Part shown: positions 17,055 through 27,513 of the stretch, in pieces
Numbering within the stretch: the first letter of the stretch is position 1
Layout of the letters: each line of letters begins with the position of its first letter
Assembly (NCBI GenBank): GCA_028818385.1
Contig: JAPPNY010000122.1
Location: 1-64,000 of the forward strand
Origin: Spirochaetaceae bacterium
GTDB taxonomy: Bacteria; Spirochaetota; Spirochaetia; SZUA-6; Bin103
Direction: 5' to 3'
Length of the DNA: 64,000 bases
Made by a program: the position numbers and the translations under genes
The notes under the pieces: model-generated
Told to the model about the DNA's origin: nothing
Databases searched by the model: none
Seen by the model: only the letters and a program-made list of their open reading frames with translations

Positions 17055-19420
17055 CCCTGCTGTTCTCGACCCGCCTGCTGGTCTACCTGGTCGCCATCGC
17101 CATCCCGATCGTGCATCCGGCGGTGACCATCTCCTACGACCGCGTCGGCTGGGTGACGTGGTTCGCGCTGGTGCCGCTGGAGATGGCCCTGTCCGCCTTC
17201 CTCAAGCCGCCGCGGATGCGGCTCCCGTACTGGCTGGGGGCCGCGCTCGGGCTGGCGGTCGTCGCGGCGGTCGCGGGTCCCGGCCTCGACAGGACCAGCC
17301 TGACCGTGATCGGGGTGGGGCTTGCCGCGTTCGTGCTGACCGCGCTGGTCTTCCACGCCCGCGAGCACGGCCACCTGGTCGCCGTCGCGGAGCTCCTGTT
17401 CGTGGGCTACGTGCTCCTGAAGCTGCTGCGCTTCTCCCGCGCCAACGACGTGATCGCCGAGGAGAGCCTGCGCATCACCACCGCGCTGGTGGTCATGATC
17501 ACCTGCGGTTTCCTCCTGCACGCGCTGGCGCTCTACCTGGCGGCGTTTCCCGAGTCCGGGGGCCGTTTCCGCCGGCGCGAGCTAGCCACGTTCGCGATGT
17601 TCGCGTTGCCGGTCAGCATCGCGCTGGGCGCGTTGCTGCCGCCCGACTTCGTCTCCAACCGCATCGCCTTCAACAACCTGAACGAGGTCGCCGTGCCGGA
17701 GCCGCAGCCGATCGGCGCTGACTCCTCCGGGCCGCCCGGCGGCAACCTGCGCCCGCTCGATCCACCGCAGGATCCATCGCAGCGCGGAGGACAGGGCGGC
17801 CAGGGCGAGCAGTCCGACGCCAACGGACAGGGCGGCCAGGGCGAGGAGGCGCAGAACCAGCAGGACGGACAGGGAGGACAGGCGGACCGCCAGCAGCGCC
17901 TGGAGGGCGTACCGGCCGATCGCTGGAACGACTCCGGCGCCGGCCAGGGCGAGGGCGCCGAAGGTGGCGGCCAGGGACAGCAGCAGGGCGAGGGGCAGGG
18001 ACAAGGCGAGGAAGGCGACGGCGAAGGCCAGGGCGAGGAAGGCGAGGGCGACGGCGAGGCCCGGCAGTACGCGCGCATGGTGATCGCCAGCGCCACCGAT
18101 CCCGTGTACGCGGCCGACGGCTACTTCGCCGAGCTGCATCCCGAGGGCGGCTTCACCTACAGCATCGACGAGCCGCTCAACGACCTGGTGAACCAGCGCC
18201 TGCTGACCACCTGGGTCGACGTGCTGCGCCTGCCCGACCGCCGACGCGAGCCGCGGGAGTTCTTCTTCCTGTCCTCGATCGACGACCGGGTCATGCCGTA
18301 CCGGCCGTACGAGATCGAGCCGACGGTGATGAACCGGCTCTACCATCCGTTCGACCTCTCGTATTGGACGGTGTCGCGCGTGAGCGCCACCGGACCCGAT
18401 CAGTGGCGCTGGCTGGGCGATCTGTCCGCGGCCGAGCGCAGCGCCCTCGCCCCCTACCTGGAGGTTCCGTTCGACGGCGAGACGCTGGCCGGCTTCGAGC
18501 AGTACGTCGCCGAAGTCACCGCCGGCGCCGCCGGCTACTTCGACAGAATCGATGCCATCCTGCGCTCCTTCGACACCTGCCAGTACGAGATCGGCTTCAC
18601 CGACGACGTGTCGGTCGACCACCTGGAGCTGTTCCTGTTCGAGACCCGCACCGGCGACTGCACGGAGTTCTCGAACACCGCGGCGATCCTGGGGCGGATC
18701 GCCGGCATCCCCAGCCGCGTGGTCACCGGCTGGCTCGGCACCGAGAGCCTGCAGACCGACGTGCACCGGCGCGGCTTGCAGAGCCTGCGCGAGGTGATCG
18801 AGCCGCTGCAGGAGTTCCCGCTCGACCAGCTCTACCTGATCACCACCGCGCACCGCCACTCCTGGACCCAGTACTACCTGCCGAGCTACGGCTGGATAGA
18901 CATCGAGGCGACGCAGTTCGCCATCCAGCCGCCGCCCGAGCTGGGCGCCACCGGCCAGGATGTCGTCATCCCGATAATCCAGATCGAGGACCGCCTCGAC
19001 CGCGACTTCCAGTTCCCGTGGCTGCTGGTGCTGCGCCTGGCAGGTGCGCTGGCCATCGCCGGGGTGGCCGGCGCCTACGCGTGGCGGTACGGCCGCGAGG
19101 GGATTTTGGCCATGGCCGCCCGCGCGCCCACCCGGCACGGCATGCGGGCGCGGGCGTCGCTCTTGTACATGCGGCTGGCGGCCGACGGCTACGCGGTCAA
19201 GTCCCCGGTGGAGACCGCCCGCGAGTACGCCGAGCGCTATCCGGAGCTGCACGGCTTCGCCCAGCGCTACACCGCGCTCCGCTATCGACCGAATCCGCCG
19301 GACGTCCGCGCCGCCGGCGAGTTGCGGGTCGCCGCCCTGGCGGCGGCCACGCAGATGCGCCGGCGCGGCCTGATCGCGTGGCTGAAGCGCCTGCTCAGCC
19401 TGCGGGGGCTCTCCTGCTGA
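17051..19420 (+). CDS. Transglutaminase-like membrane protein (TgpA type)
   Basis: A 789-residue protein. The first 200 residues hold about six membrane helices. Then comes a linker extremely rich in Gly, Gln and Glu (about 17770-18065), and a transglutaminase-like domain with the catalytic cysteine in RTGDCTEFSNTAAILGRIAG, histidine in HRHSWTQYY and aspartate in GWIDIEATQF. One more membrane helix (WLLVLRLAGALAIAGVAGAY) and a cytoplasmic tail follow. MoxR, DUF58 and TgpA-like proteins commonly form one operon. The domain probably faces the outside of the membrane. Substrate unknown. Confidence 0.9.
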   Translation: MTLLFSTRLLVYLVAIAIPIVHPAVTISYDRVGWVTWFALVPLEMALSAFLKPPRMRLPYWLGAALGLAVVAAVAGPGLDRTSLTVIGVGLAAFVLTALVFHAREHGHLVAVAELLFVGYVLLKLLRFSRANDVIAEESLRITTALVVMITCGFLLHALALYLAAFPESGGRFRRRELATFAMFALPVSIALGALLPPDFVSNRIAFNNLNEVAVPEPQPIGADSSGPPGGNLRPLDPPQDPSQRGGQGGQGEQSDANGQGGQGEEAQNQQDGQGGQADRQQRLEGVPADRWNDSGAGQGEGAEGGGQGQQQGEGQGQGEEGDGEGQGEEGEGDGEARQYARMVIASATDPVYAADGYFAELHPEGGFTYSIDEPLNDLVNQRLLTTWVDVLRLPDRRREPREFFFLSSIDDRVMPYRPYEIEPTVMNRLYHPFDLSYWTVSRVSATGPDQWRWLGDLSAAERSALAPYLEVPFDGETLAGFEQYVAEVTAGAAGYFDRIDAILRSFDTCQYEIGFTDDVSVDHLELFLFETRTGDCTEFSNTAAILGRIAGIPSRVVTGWLGTESLQTDVHRRGLQSLREVIEPLQEFPLDQLYLITTAHRHSWTQYYLPSYGWIDIEATQFAIQPPPELGATGQDVVIPIIQIEDRLDRDFQFPWLLVLRLAGALAIAGVAGAYAWRYGREGILAMAARAPTRHGMRARASLLYMRLAADGYAVKSPVETAREYAERYPELHGFAQRYTALRYRPNPPDVRAAGELRVAALAAATQMRRRGLIAWLKRLLSLRGLSC
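17770..18065 (+). repeat. Low-complexity GQGE-rich coding repeat
   Basis: Short degenerate repeats such as GGACAGGGCGGCCAGGGC and GGCGAAGGCCAGGGCGAG encode runs of Gly-Gln-Gly-Glu. The block links the membrane part to the transglutaminase domain and is likely disordered and length-variable. Confidence 0.85.
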
Positions 19421-20628
19421 CCGGCCGGCGCGCGGCAGCGGCCAGCGCCGCAGTCGCCGCCGCGACGGCGCTGGCGCTCACCGCCTGCAGCGCGGGCGAC
19501 TGGCTGGAGTTCCGCGGGCGCCAGGGCCGCGGCGTCGCCCCCACGACGGTCGCGCCGCCACTGGCGCTCAAGTGGAAGCTGCCCCTGCAAGTGGGCCAGC
19601 AGGCGACCTCGTTCAATCCCCCGATCGTCTACGACGGAACGATCTACTTCGGCGCCGACGACGGCAATTTCTACGCCCTGGACGCCGAGTCGGGCTACAT
19701 GCGCTGGATCTTCAAGGCGCGCGCGCCCAACAACTCGGTGCCGTACGCGGATGAGGACGCCGTCTACTTCGGGTCCAACGACGGCAGCGTGTACGCGGTG
19801 TCGCGCGACGGCGGCGAGGAGTTGTGGTCGTTCCAGACCGAGTCCACCGTGCAGTCGCTGATCCTGCGCTACGACGACCTGATCATCTTCACCAGTGACA
19901 ACGGCGCGTCGTACTTCCTTGACCCGGACGGCATCGAAGTGCACCGCATCCCCAATCCGATCTGGTCCTACCACACGTTCCAGGTGTACGAGGGGGTCAT
20001 CTACTGGGCACCCGCGCCGCCCGAACGCGGCGTCAGCTTCGGCGCCTACGACATCGCGAGCCGCTCGTACCTGTGGTACGTCGACGGCGACGACCCGTAC
20101 GTCAACTGGTATTCGTTTCCGGCCCTGCGCGGCCAGAACATGTACTACGCCACCGGCGGTGCCGCGGTGCTCAACTACCTGGCGCTGGACCGCACGACCG
20201 GACGCGAGCTCTGGCGCAAGAGGGAGGAGCCCTACTTCAGCGAGGATTCCCCCTACAACCCGGTCCGCCTGTTCTGGGACAACATCAAGCTGCTCGACTA
20301 CATGGCGCCGGCGCTCTGGCGCAACCTGGTGATCTACACCAGCGGCGACCAGGTCGTGCGCGCCTTCGACGCCGGCAGCGGGCGCGAGGCGTGGCGGGTG
20401 ACGCTGGAGCAGCCCACGTCGAGCGCCCCGACCGTCGCCGGCAGCCGCCTGTACTTCGGCGTACGCGGCGACCCGCCCCGCCTGATCTGCCTGTCGGCCC
20501 GCAACGGCCGCCTGCTGTGGGAGATGGAGCTGGACGGCGCGGTTTTGAGCGCCCCGGTGGCGTCGCGCGACCTGCTGATCTTCGGCACCGACCAGAACTA
20601 TTTCTATGTGCTGCAGGAGGTGCTGTAG
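19378..20628 (+). CDS. PQQ-type beta-propeller lipoprotein
   Basis: The N-terminus is a lipoprotein signal: basic TGRR, an alanine-rich core, and the lipobox LTAC. The mature part has repeated propeller blades with YFGADDGNFYALDAESG, YFGSNDGSVYAVSRDGG and FRAFDAGSGREAW-like motifs, as in PQQ-binding or BamB-like proteins. It is probably anchored outside the cytoplasmic membrane. The start is unclear: the only standard in-frame codon nearby is GTG 19378, while CTG at 19414 or 19417, right at the TGA of the upstream gene, would give a better signal peptide. Last gene of the MoxR operon. It may be a scaffold rather than an enzyme. Confidence 0.85.
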   Translation: MAEAPAQPAGALLLTGRRAAAASAAVAAATALALTACSAGDWLEFRGRQGRGVAPTTVAPPLALKWKLPLQVGQQATSFNPPIVYDGTIYFGADDGNFYALDAESGYMRWIFKARAPNNSVPYADEDAVYFGSNDGSVYAVSRDGGEELWSFQTESTVQSLILRYDDLIIFTSDNGASYFLDPDGIEVHRIPNPIWSYHTFQVYEGVIYWAPAPPERGVSFGAYDIASRSYLWYVDGDDPYVNWYSFPALRGQNMYYATGGAAVLNYLALDRTTGRELWRKREEPYFSEDSPYNPVRLFWDNIKLLDYMAPALWRNLVIYTSGDQVVRAFDAGSGREAWRVTLEQPTSSAPTVAGSRLYFGVRGDPPRLICLSARNGRLLWEMELDGAVLSAPVASRDLLIFGTDQNYFYVLQEVL

Positions 20629-20672
20629 CGCCTTCCGCGCGGGCGGCAGCCAGTCTTGCCGATAGGGTAAGT

Positions 20673-21422
20673 GTGGAGCACGCACGCACCATCGGAGAGT
20701 TGCGCGAACGGTCGCTGCACGCGGAGTTGAAGTCCTGGTACGCGCTGCCGCGCGACCGGGTCGAGGTGCCGATGGACGGCTACGTGATCGACCTGGTGCG
20801 CCCCCCCGGGACCCTGATCGAGATCCAGACCCGCGGCTTCGCGAAGCTCAAGCGCAAGTTGACCCGGCTGGTCAACACCCATCGCGTGCGGCTGGTGTTC
20901 CCGATCGCACAGCGGAAGTGGATCGTGACCACGAACCCGCGGGGACAGGTCCTGCGCCGCCGGCTGTCGCCGAAGCGCGGCGCCTACCGCGACCTGTTCG
21001 CCGAGCTGATCCGGATCCCGCACCTGATGACCGATCTCAACTTCACGCTCGAAGTGCTCCTGGTGGACGTGGAAGAGCTGCGATGCGCCGACGGCCGCGG
21101 AAGCTGGCGCCGCCGCGGCATCAGCGTCCTGGACACGCGGCTGCTGGAGGTGTGCCACCGGCGCCGCTTCCGCACACCGGCGGACCTGGCACGCCTGCTG
21201 CCTCCGCGCCTGCAGGACCCGTTCACCAATCGTGCGCTGGCGGACGCCGCGGGCATCTCCCCTGCCGCCGCCGGCGAGATGACCTACGCCCTCCGGCACA
21301 TGGGCGCCCTTTCCGTCGTCGGAAAGAGCAGCCGCGCCTACCTGTTCGCCCGCACCCCTCACGGTCCCGCTTCGTCCGCGATCGCGAGCAGGCGCGAACG
21401 GAGCTCATCCGACAGCCGATAG
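20673..21422 (+). CDS. Uncharacterised protein with ExQ nuclease-like core and C-terminal winged helix
   Basis: About 249 residues from the GTG at 20673 (VEHARTIGELRERSLHAEL). I do not recognise a named family. The N-terminal part reads LHAELKSWYA, then YVIDLVRPPG and LIEIQTRGFAKL; the E, D and ExQ series resembles PD-(D/E)xK folds in which Lys is replaced by Gln. The C-terminal third (RFRTPADLARLL onward) looks like a winged helix-turn-helix. The last 22 codons overlap the PIN toxin gene on the other strand and may be an added tail. It follows the MoxR operon by 44 bases; a DNA-related role is only an inference. Confidence 0.6.
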   Translation: MEHARTIGELRERSLHAELKSWYALPRDRVEVPMDGYVIDLVRPPGTLIEIQTRGFAKLKRKLTRLVNTHRVRLVFPIAQRKWIVTTNPRGQVLRRRLSPKRGAYRDLFAELIRIPHLMTDLNFTLEVLLVDVEELRCADGRGSWRRRGISVLDTRLLEVCHRRRFRTPADLARLLPPRLQDPFTNRALADAAGISPAAAGEMTYALRHMGALSVVGKSSRAYLFARTPHGPASSAIASRRERSSSDSR

Positions 21423-21850
21423 CCGGCGTCCCCGAGGGCATCCAAAGAGCCGGCCAGCGACTCGATCAAGCCCCGTTCCTTTGCGGCGATGAGGATGCGG
21501 CCGGTGCCGATCACCGCGATGCCGCGGTTCCTGGCACTGGCTCGTCCGCGACGTTCATCGATCAGCAGCGGGCACTGCAACTCCTGCGCGAGTCGGATGG
21601 CCCCCGACTCTCCGACGCCAAGGCCTGCGATCACACGATCGTCAGACGGCGTCATGGATCGCAACCAGACGCCGGCCCGCACGGCGTCAGCCAGTCGCGC
21701 GACACCCGGACGGGGTTCCTGCAGCCGAAGCTCGCCGATCACCACGCCCGGAGTGACCACCGCAGGGAACAGATGCGGGAGCAACGAGAGCCGGTCGATG
21801 CGCGACAGCGCGATCAGCGGACCGGCATCGGCGACGATCTGCGAGATCAA
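21359..21850 (-). CDS. DUF3368-type PIN-domain toxin
   Basis: A 163-residue PIN-like protein of the DUF3368 type. Characteristic pieces are VADAGPLIALSRI, TPGVVIGEL, GLGVGESGAIRLAQ and PLLIDERRGRASARNRGI, supplying the acidic site residues D, E, E and D. It overlaps the antitoxin stop by four bases (toxin after antitoxin). DUF3368 proteins usually pair with UPF0175 antitoxins, as here. Probable RNA-cleaving toxin; its 3' end lies over the end of the preceding rightward gene by 64 bases. Confidence 0.85.
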   Translation of the reverse strand: MISQIVADAGPLIALSRIDRLSLLPHLFPAVVTPGVVIGELRLQEPRPGVARLADAVRAGVWLRSMTPSDDRVIAGLGVGESGAIRLAQELQCPLLIDERRGRASARNRGIAVIGTGRILIAAKERGLIESLAGSLDALGDAGYRLSDELRSRLLAIADEAGP

Positions 21851-22182
21851 ACCTCGACGCGCAACTCGTCCGCCAGTTCCTCGGGAGGATAGTCCACCGC
21901 GACCAGACCGGCCTCGTCGACCAGATCCATGAACACGTCCTGCGTGACACCCGCGAGCCGTGCGGCCTTCGCCAGGGTCACCAGTCCCTGCTCGAACAGA
22001 GCGAGCGCAAGATCCTTGTCGAGGCCCAGATCGACCAGCCGGCTCCCGAACGGCAGCGCCAGGACGGCAGGTTTGCCGCGCTTGGTGATGATCGAAACCT
22101 GGCCGGCCTCCGCTTCGCGCACCAGCTCGCTGGAGCGCACCCGAAGATCACGCACCGAGAACACCTCGATCTTTCGCTCCAT
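21847..22182 (-). CDS. Phd/YefM-UPF0175 fusion antitoxin
   Basis: A 111-residue protein joining two antitoxin types. Residues 1-50 (FSVRDLRVRSSELVREAEAG, SIITKRGKPAVLAL) are a Phd/YefM DNA-binding domain. Residues 62-111 (LVTLAKAARLAGVTQDVFMD, VDYPPEELADEL) match UPF0175, the usual partner of DUF3368 PIN toxins. AGGAG lies five bases before the ATG. A small perfect dyad (22193-22203) upstream is a likely autoregulatory site. Confidence 0.87.
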   Translation of the reverse strand: MERKIEVFSVRDLRVRSSELVREAEAGQVSIITKRGKPAVLALPFGSRLVDLGLDKDLALALFEQGLVTLAKAARLAGVTQDVFMDLVDEAGLVAVDYPPEELADELRVEV

Positions 22183-22192
22183 CTGAACTCCT

Positions 22193-22203
22193 TGACAATG
22201 TCA
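22193..22203. promoter_or_regulatory. Candidate operator of the Phd-UPF0175 module
   Basis: TGACA-A-TGTCA is a perfect 5-bp inverted repeat ten bases upstream of the antitoxin ATG and next to its Shine-Dalgarno. Phd-type antitoxins repress their own operons by binding short palindromes. The lipoprotein gene diverges from the same 82-base gap. No binding data. Confidence 0.4.
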
Positions 22204-22264
22204 CGACAAAACGTGGCACATGCACGGGCAGCGATACAACTTGTGAGGCCGCCCACCGGGACCT

Positions 22265-23947
22265 ATGCTGCCGTTCGTGAATTCGCAGAACCTTCCATCA
22301 GGCTCCCTCGCACTGGCCGCGATCGCCCTGCTTCTGGCAGGTTGCAGCGGACTGACTCCGGACACCGATACACGGTCACCGGCAAGGATCTACTGGACGG
22401 ACGCCGGCACGAACACCATCGGACGCGCCGGGCTGGACGGTTCCGGCGTCGAAGACCTGGCTCAGGGGCTGGTCGAACCGTACGGCATCGCACTGGCGGT
22501 GACCGACGGCAGGATGTACTGGGTCGACTGGGAGGTGGGCATTCAGCGCGCCAACCTGGACGGCACGGGTGTCGAGACCTTGGTACGCACCGCCCGGCCG
22601 AACGGGATCGCGCTGGACGCCAGCCGCGGCAAGATGTACTGGACCGACTACGGTGCGAACGTGATCCGGCGCGCCAACCTGGACGGATCCGAGATCGAGG
22701 ACCTGGTCGTCACGTCGCTGGACAACCCGTACGGAATTGCCCTGGACGTCGAAGCCGGCAAGATGTACTGGACGGACGCCGGGACGGAGAAGATCCAGCG
22801 CGCCAACTTCGACGGTTCGGACGTCGAGGACATCGTGATCGCGGGACTCCTGAGTCCGCGGGGGATCGCGCTCGACGTCGCCTCCGGCAAGCTGTACTGG
22901 GCAGACCGGCTCACGGACAAGATCCAGCGCGCCAACCTCGACGGCTCCGGCGTGGAAGACCTGGTGACGCCCATCGAGGGGTCGACCTCCCGTCGCGACG
23001 GGATCGCGCTCGACCTCACTGCCCGAAAGATCTACTGGACCGAGCGCGACCTGGGCAGGATTCAGCGCGCCAATCTCGACGGCTCCGACATCGAGGATGT
23101 CCTTGCCAGCGGCGTGCACGGCCCCTACGAGATCGCGCTCGACGTCGAAGCCCGCATGATGTACTGGACCGACATCTACACGGGGATCCAGCGCGCCAGC
23201 CTCGACGGTACCGGCCTGGAGCACCTCGTGGGCATGGGACTGGCGGATCCGCGCGGGATCGCGCTGGACGTCGCGGGCGGCAGGATCTACGCGATCGACC
23301 ACTACCCGAGCAGCGCAGGGGCGAACGAAATACGCCGGTTCGACCTGGACGGCGCCCGCGGCGAGGTCCTCCGCGTGGCGGGCATGTCCGGCGCCTACGA
23401 CATCGCGCTGGATGTCCCCGGCGGCAAGATGTACTGGACGGAATCGGCGACCACCTCGTCGCCGGACAGCATCCAGCGTGCCGATCTGGACGGCTCGAAC
23501 GTGGAGACCCTGGTGACCGATCTCGGATATCCGCGCGGAATCGCCCTGGACCTCAGCGCCGGCCAGATGTACTGGACGGACCCGGGCACCGGCAAGATCC
23601 AGCGCGCCAACCTTGACGGTACGGATGTCGAAGACCTGGTGACCACCGGCTTGTCCGACCCCCAGGGGATCGCCGTGGACCCCGCCGGCGGGAAGATGTA
23701 TTGGACCGACCGCAGGACCGACCGCATCCAGCGCGCCAACCTCGACGGCTCCGACGTCGAAGACCTCGTCACCGGCGGATTGCTGAATCCGCAGGGAATC
23801 GCCCTGGACCTCACCGGCCGGAAGATGTACTGGACGGACTGGGGAACGGACACGATCCGGCGCGCCAACCTCGACGGCTCCGGCGTCGAGGACGTGGTGA
23901 CCACCGGACTCGTGGACCCCTGGGGGATCGCCGTCTACCGGCCCTGA
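22265..23947 (+). CDS. Secreted lipoprotein with twelve YWTD (LDL-receptor class B) repeats
   Basis: A 560-residue lipoprotein: signal peptide ending in the lipobox LLAGC, then twelve repeats of about 42 residues with the pattern KMYWTD, IQRANLDGSDVEDLV and GIALDV. Twelve YWTD repeats fit two six-bladed beta-propellers. Repeats 8 and 9 contain short insertions. Such propellers bind proteins or ligands at the cell surface; I see no enzyme motif. The ATG at 22265 is used, with a GTG at 22277 as alternative. Its 3' end overlaps the convergent methyltransferase gene by 13 bases. Confidence 0.9.
   Translation: MLPFVNSQNLPSGSLALAAIALLLAGCSGLTPDTDTRSPARIYWTDAGTNTIGRAGLDGSGVEDLAQGLVEPYGIALAVTDGRMYWVDWEVGIQRANLDGTGVETLVRTARPNGIALDASRGKMYWTDYGANVIRRANLDGSEIEDLVVTSLDNPYGIALDVEAGKMYWTDAGTEKIQRANFDGSDVEDIVIAGLLSPRGIALDVASGKLYWADRLTDKIQRANLDGSGVEDLVTPIEGSTSRRDGIALDLTARKIYWTERDLGRIQRANLDGSDIEDVLASGVHGPYEIALDVEARMMYWTDIYTGIQRASLDGTGLEHLVGMGLADPRGIALDVAGGRIYAIDHYPSSAGANEIRRFDLDGARGEVLRVAGMSGAYDIALDVPGGKMYWTESATTSSPDSIQRADLDGSNVETLVTDLGYPRGIALDLSAGQMYWTDPGTGKIQRANLDGTDVEDLVTTGLSDPQGIAVDPAGGKMYWTDRRTDRIQRANLDGSDVEDLVTGGLLNPQGIALDLTGRKMYWTDWGTDTIRRANLDGSGVEDVVTTGLVDPWGIAVYRP
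22382..23941 (+). repeat. Twelve tandem ~126-bp coding repeats (YWTD blades)
   Basis: The DNA repeats in units near 126 bases with conserved stretches such as AAGATGTACTGGAC and CAGCGCGCCAACCTCGACGG. The repeats are diverged but in phase, so expansion by unequal recombination is plausible. Confidence 0.85.
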
Positions 23948-24627
23948 TGCCGACGCAACCGCAGCACGCGGTTGCCGCCGCGCTGAAACTCGTAAGGAAC
24001 CGGTTCGACGGCGGCTTCGACGCCTTCCGAGCGCATCGCCTCGACCGCGGCCTGAACGTGCGGCGAGGGCGCACCGCCCACCTGCAGCAGTGGAAAGACC
24101 CGTACCTCCGCGGCGACACGCAGCATCTCGCGCAGGGCGTCGAGGTGAAAGCCCAGGTCGAACTGCTCGCTGTACAGGAACAGGAAATGAGACGACAGCC
24201 CCAGGTCGAAGGAGCGGTCGGCAAACGGCAATTCCGGCAGCGAGGCCTCCAGGTACCGGCCCTGGTCCGTGCCTGACGGATAGTCGCGGATGAACCGGCG
24301 CATCGCTCCCATGCGCCGCCGCCCCAGCTCCTCGATCGACGGCACGTGCGTCCAGACGAAGTCGTCCGGGTTGCGGCGCGCCTGGTCCATCGCCACCTCG
24401 AAGGCCTCCTCTACCCGGCGCTCGATCGCCGTTCCGGGGAAGGCGTACAGCGGGTCGATGGAGACCACGTCGCCGCCCAAGGCGGTCAGCTCCGCGTTGA
24501 AGCTGGCCGGCCCGTCGCCGCAGCCCAGGATGCGCCGGCACAGGTCAGCCGCCGAGAGGTCGAACATAGCCCGATATTCGGCGAACGTCCGTCCCCACGG
24601 GATGACGCGTTGCAGCGAGAACGGCAC
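23935..24627 (-). CDS. SAM-dependent methyltransferase-like protein
   Basis: A 230-residue class I methyltransferase-like protein. Motif I reads RRILGCGDGPASFNAELTALG, motif II ends VVSIDPLYAF, and a late strand reads FDLGLSSHFLFLYSEQFD. Substrate is unknown. Its ATG lies 13 bases downstream of the leuS stop on the same strand, so it is probably co-transcribed with leuS. Confidence 0.78.
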   Translation of the reverse strand: MPFSLQRVIPWGRTFAEYRAMFDLSAADLCRRILGCGDGPASFNAELTALGGDVVSIDPLYAFPGTAIERRVEEAFEVAMDQARRNPDDFVWTHVPSIEELGRRRMGAMRRFIRDYPSGTDQGRYLEASLPELPFADRSFDLGLSSHFLFLYSEQFDLGFHLDALREMLRVAAEVRVFPLLQVGGAPSPHVQAAVEAMRSEGVEAAVEPVPYEFQRGGNRVLRLRRHQGR

Positions 24628-24640
24628 CGGACCGCCGACC

Positions 24641-27121
<2,481 letters not shown>

Positions 27122-27205
27122 CTGAATCGGCCGATGATAGCACCTCGCATGCCGGCCTTGCTTCGACTTCGCCGCGGCACGCTTCACAAGCGACCGGGCA
27201 TTGTG

Positions 27206-27234
27206 TACGTATCGACGACTCGCTATCGTACGTA
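27206..27234 (+). promoter_or_regulatory. Paired TACGTA sites before the DUF6364-PIN module
   Basis: Two copies of the palindrome TACGTA (27206-27211 and 27229-27234) stand 23 bases apart just before the DUF6364 ATG at 27236. Ribbon-helix-helix antitoxins bind paired short palindromes, so an autoregulatory operator is plausible. Sequence pattern only. Confidence 0.35.
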
Positions 27235-27235
27235 T

Positions 27236-27508
27236 ATGGGCCGAGTGAAACTGACCCTGAGCGCCGAGGAGGAGCTGGTCGCTCTGGCAAAGCGCATGGC
27301 GAAGTCGCGTCGGATGAGCGTTTCGGCTCTGTTCGCGCACATGATACGGGCGCTTGATCGGGAGACGACGGCTGATCTCAGCGATCTTGGCCCGATCACC
27401 AGGCAGGCGACCGGGCTGGTGACGCAGCGATCACACCGATCCGACCGGGAGTTGATCGAAGAGGCCCTGGAGGAGAAGTACCTGCACGGTGCCTCCCCTG
27501 GAGCGTAA
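27236..27508 (+). CDS. DUF6364-type antitoxin (ribbon-helix-helix)
   Basis: A 90-residue protein. The N-terminus KLTLSAEEELVALAKRMAKS and RRMSVSALFAHMIRAL is a ribbon-helix-helix domain of the DUF6364 kind, and the C-terminal part contains LGPITRQATGL and LIEEALEEKY, typical of these antitoxins. It sits directly before a PIN toxin gene. It probably binds both its own promoter and the toxin. Confidence 0.85.
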   Translation: MGRVKLTLSAEEELVALAKRMAKSRRMSVSALFAHMIRALDRETTADLSDLGPITRQATGLVTQRSHRSDRELIEEALEEKYLHGASPGA

Positions 27509-27513
27509 CGATT

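Noticed and set aside
17582..19252. Leftward 556-codon frame opposite the transglutaminase gene
   Set aside because: Shadow frame in high-GC DNA, with compositional bias copied from the opposite strand.
18364..19377. Rightward frame upstream of the PQQ lipoprotein, running through the transglutaminase gene
   Set aside because: Out-of-frame reading of GC-rich coding DNA; arginine/proline-rich and without homology features. Only the part after about 19378 is real.
22376..24541. Long leftward frame of 721 codons opposite the YWTD gene
   Set aside because: It is the antisense of the 12-repeat lipoprotein, with the repeats showing through as a periodic valine/glycine pattern; no family features, and it crosses the methyltransferase gene.
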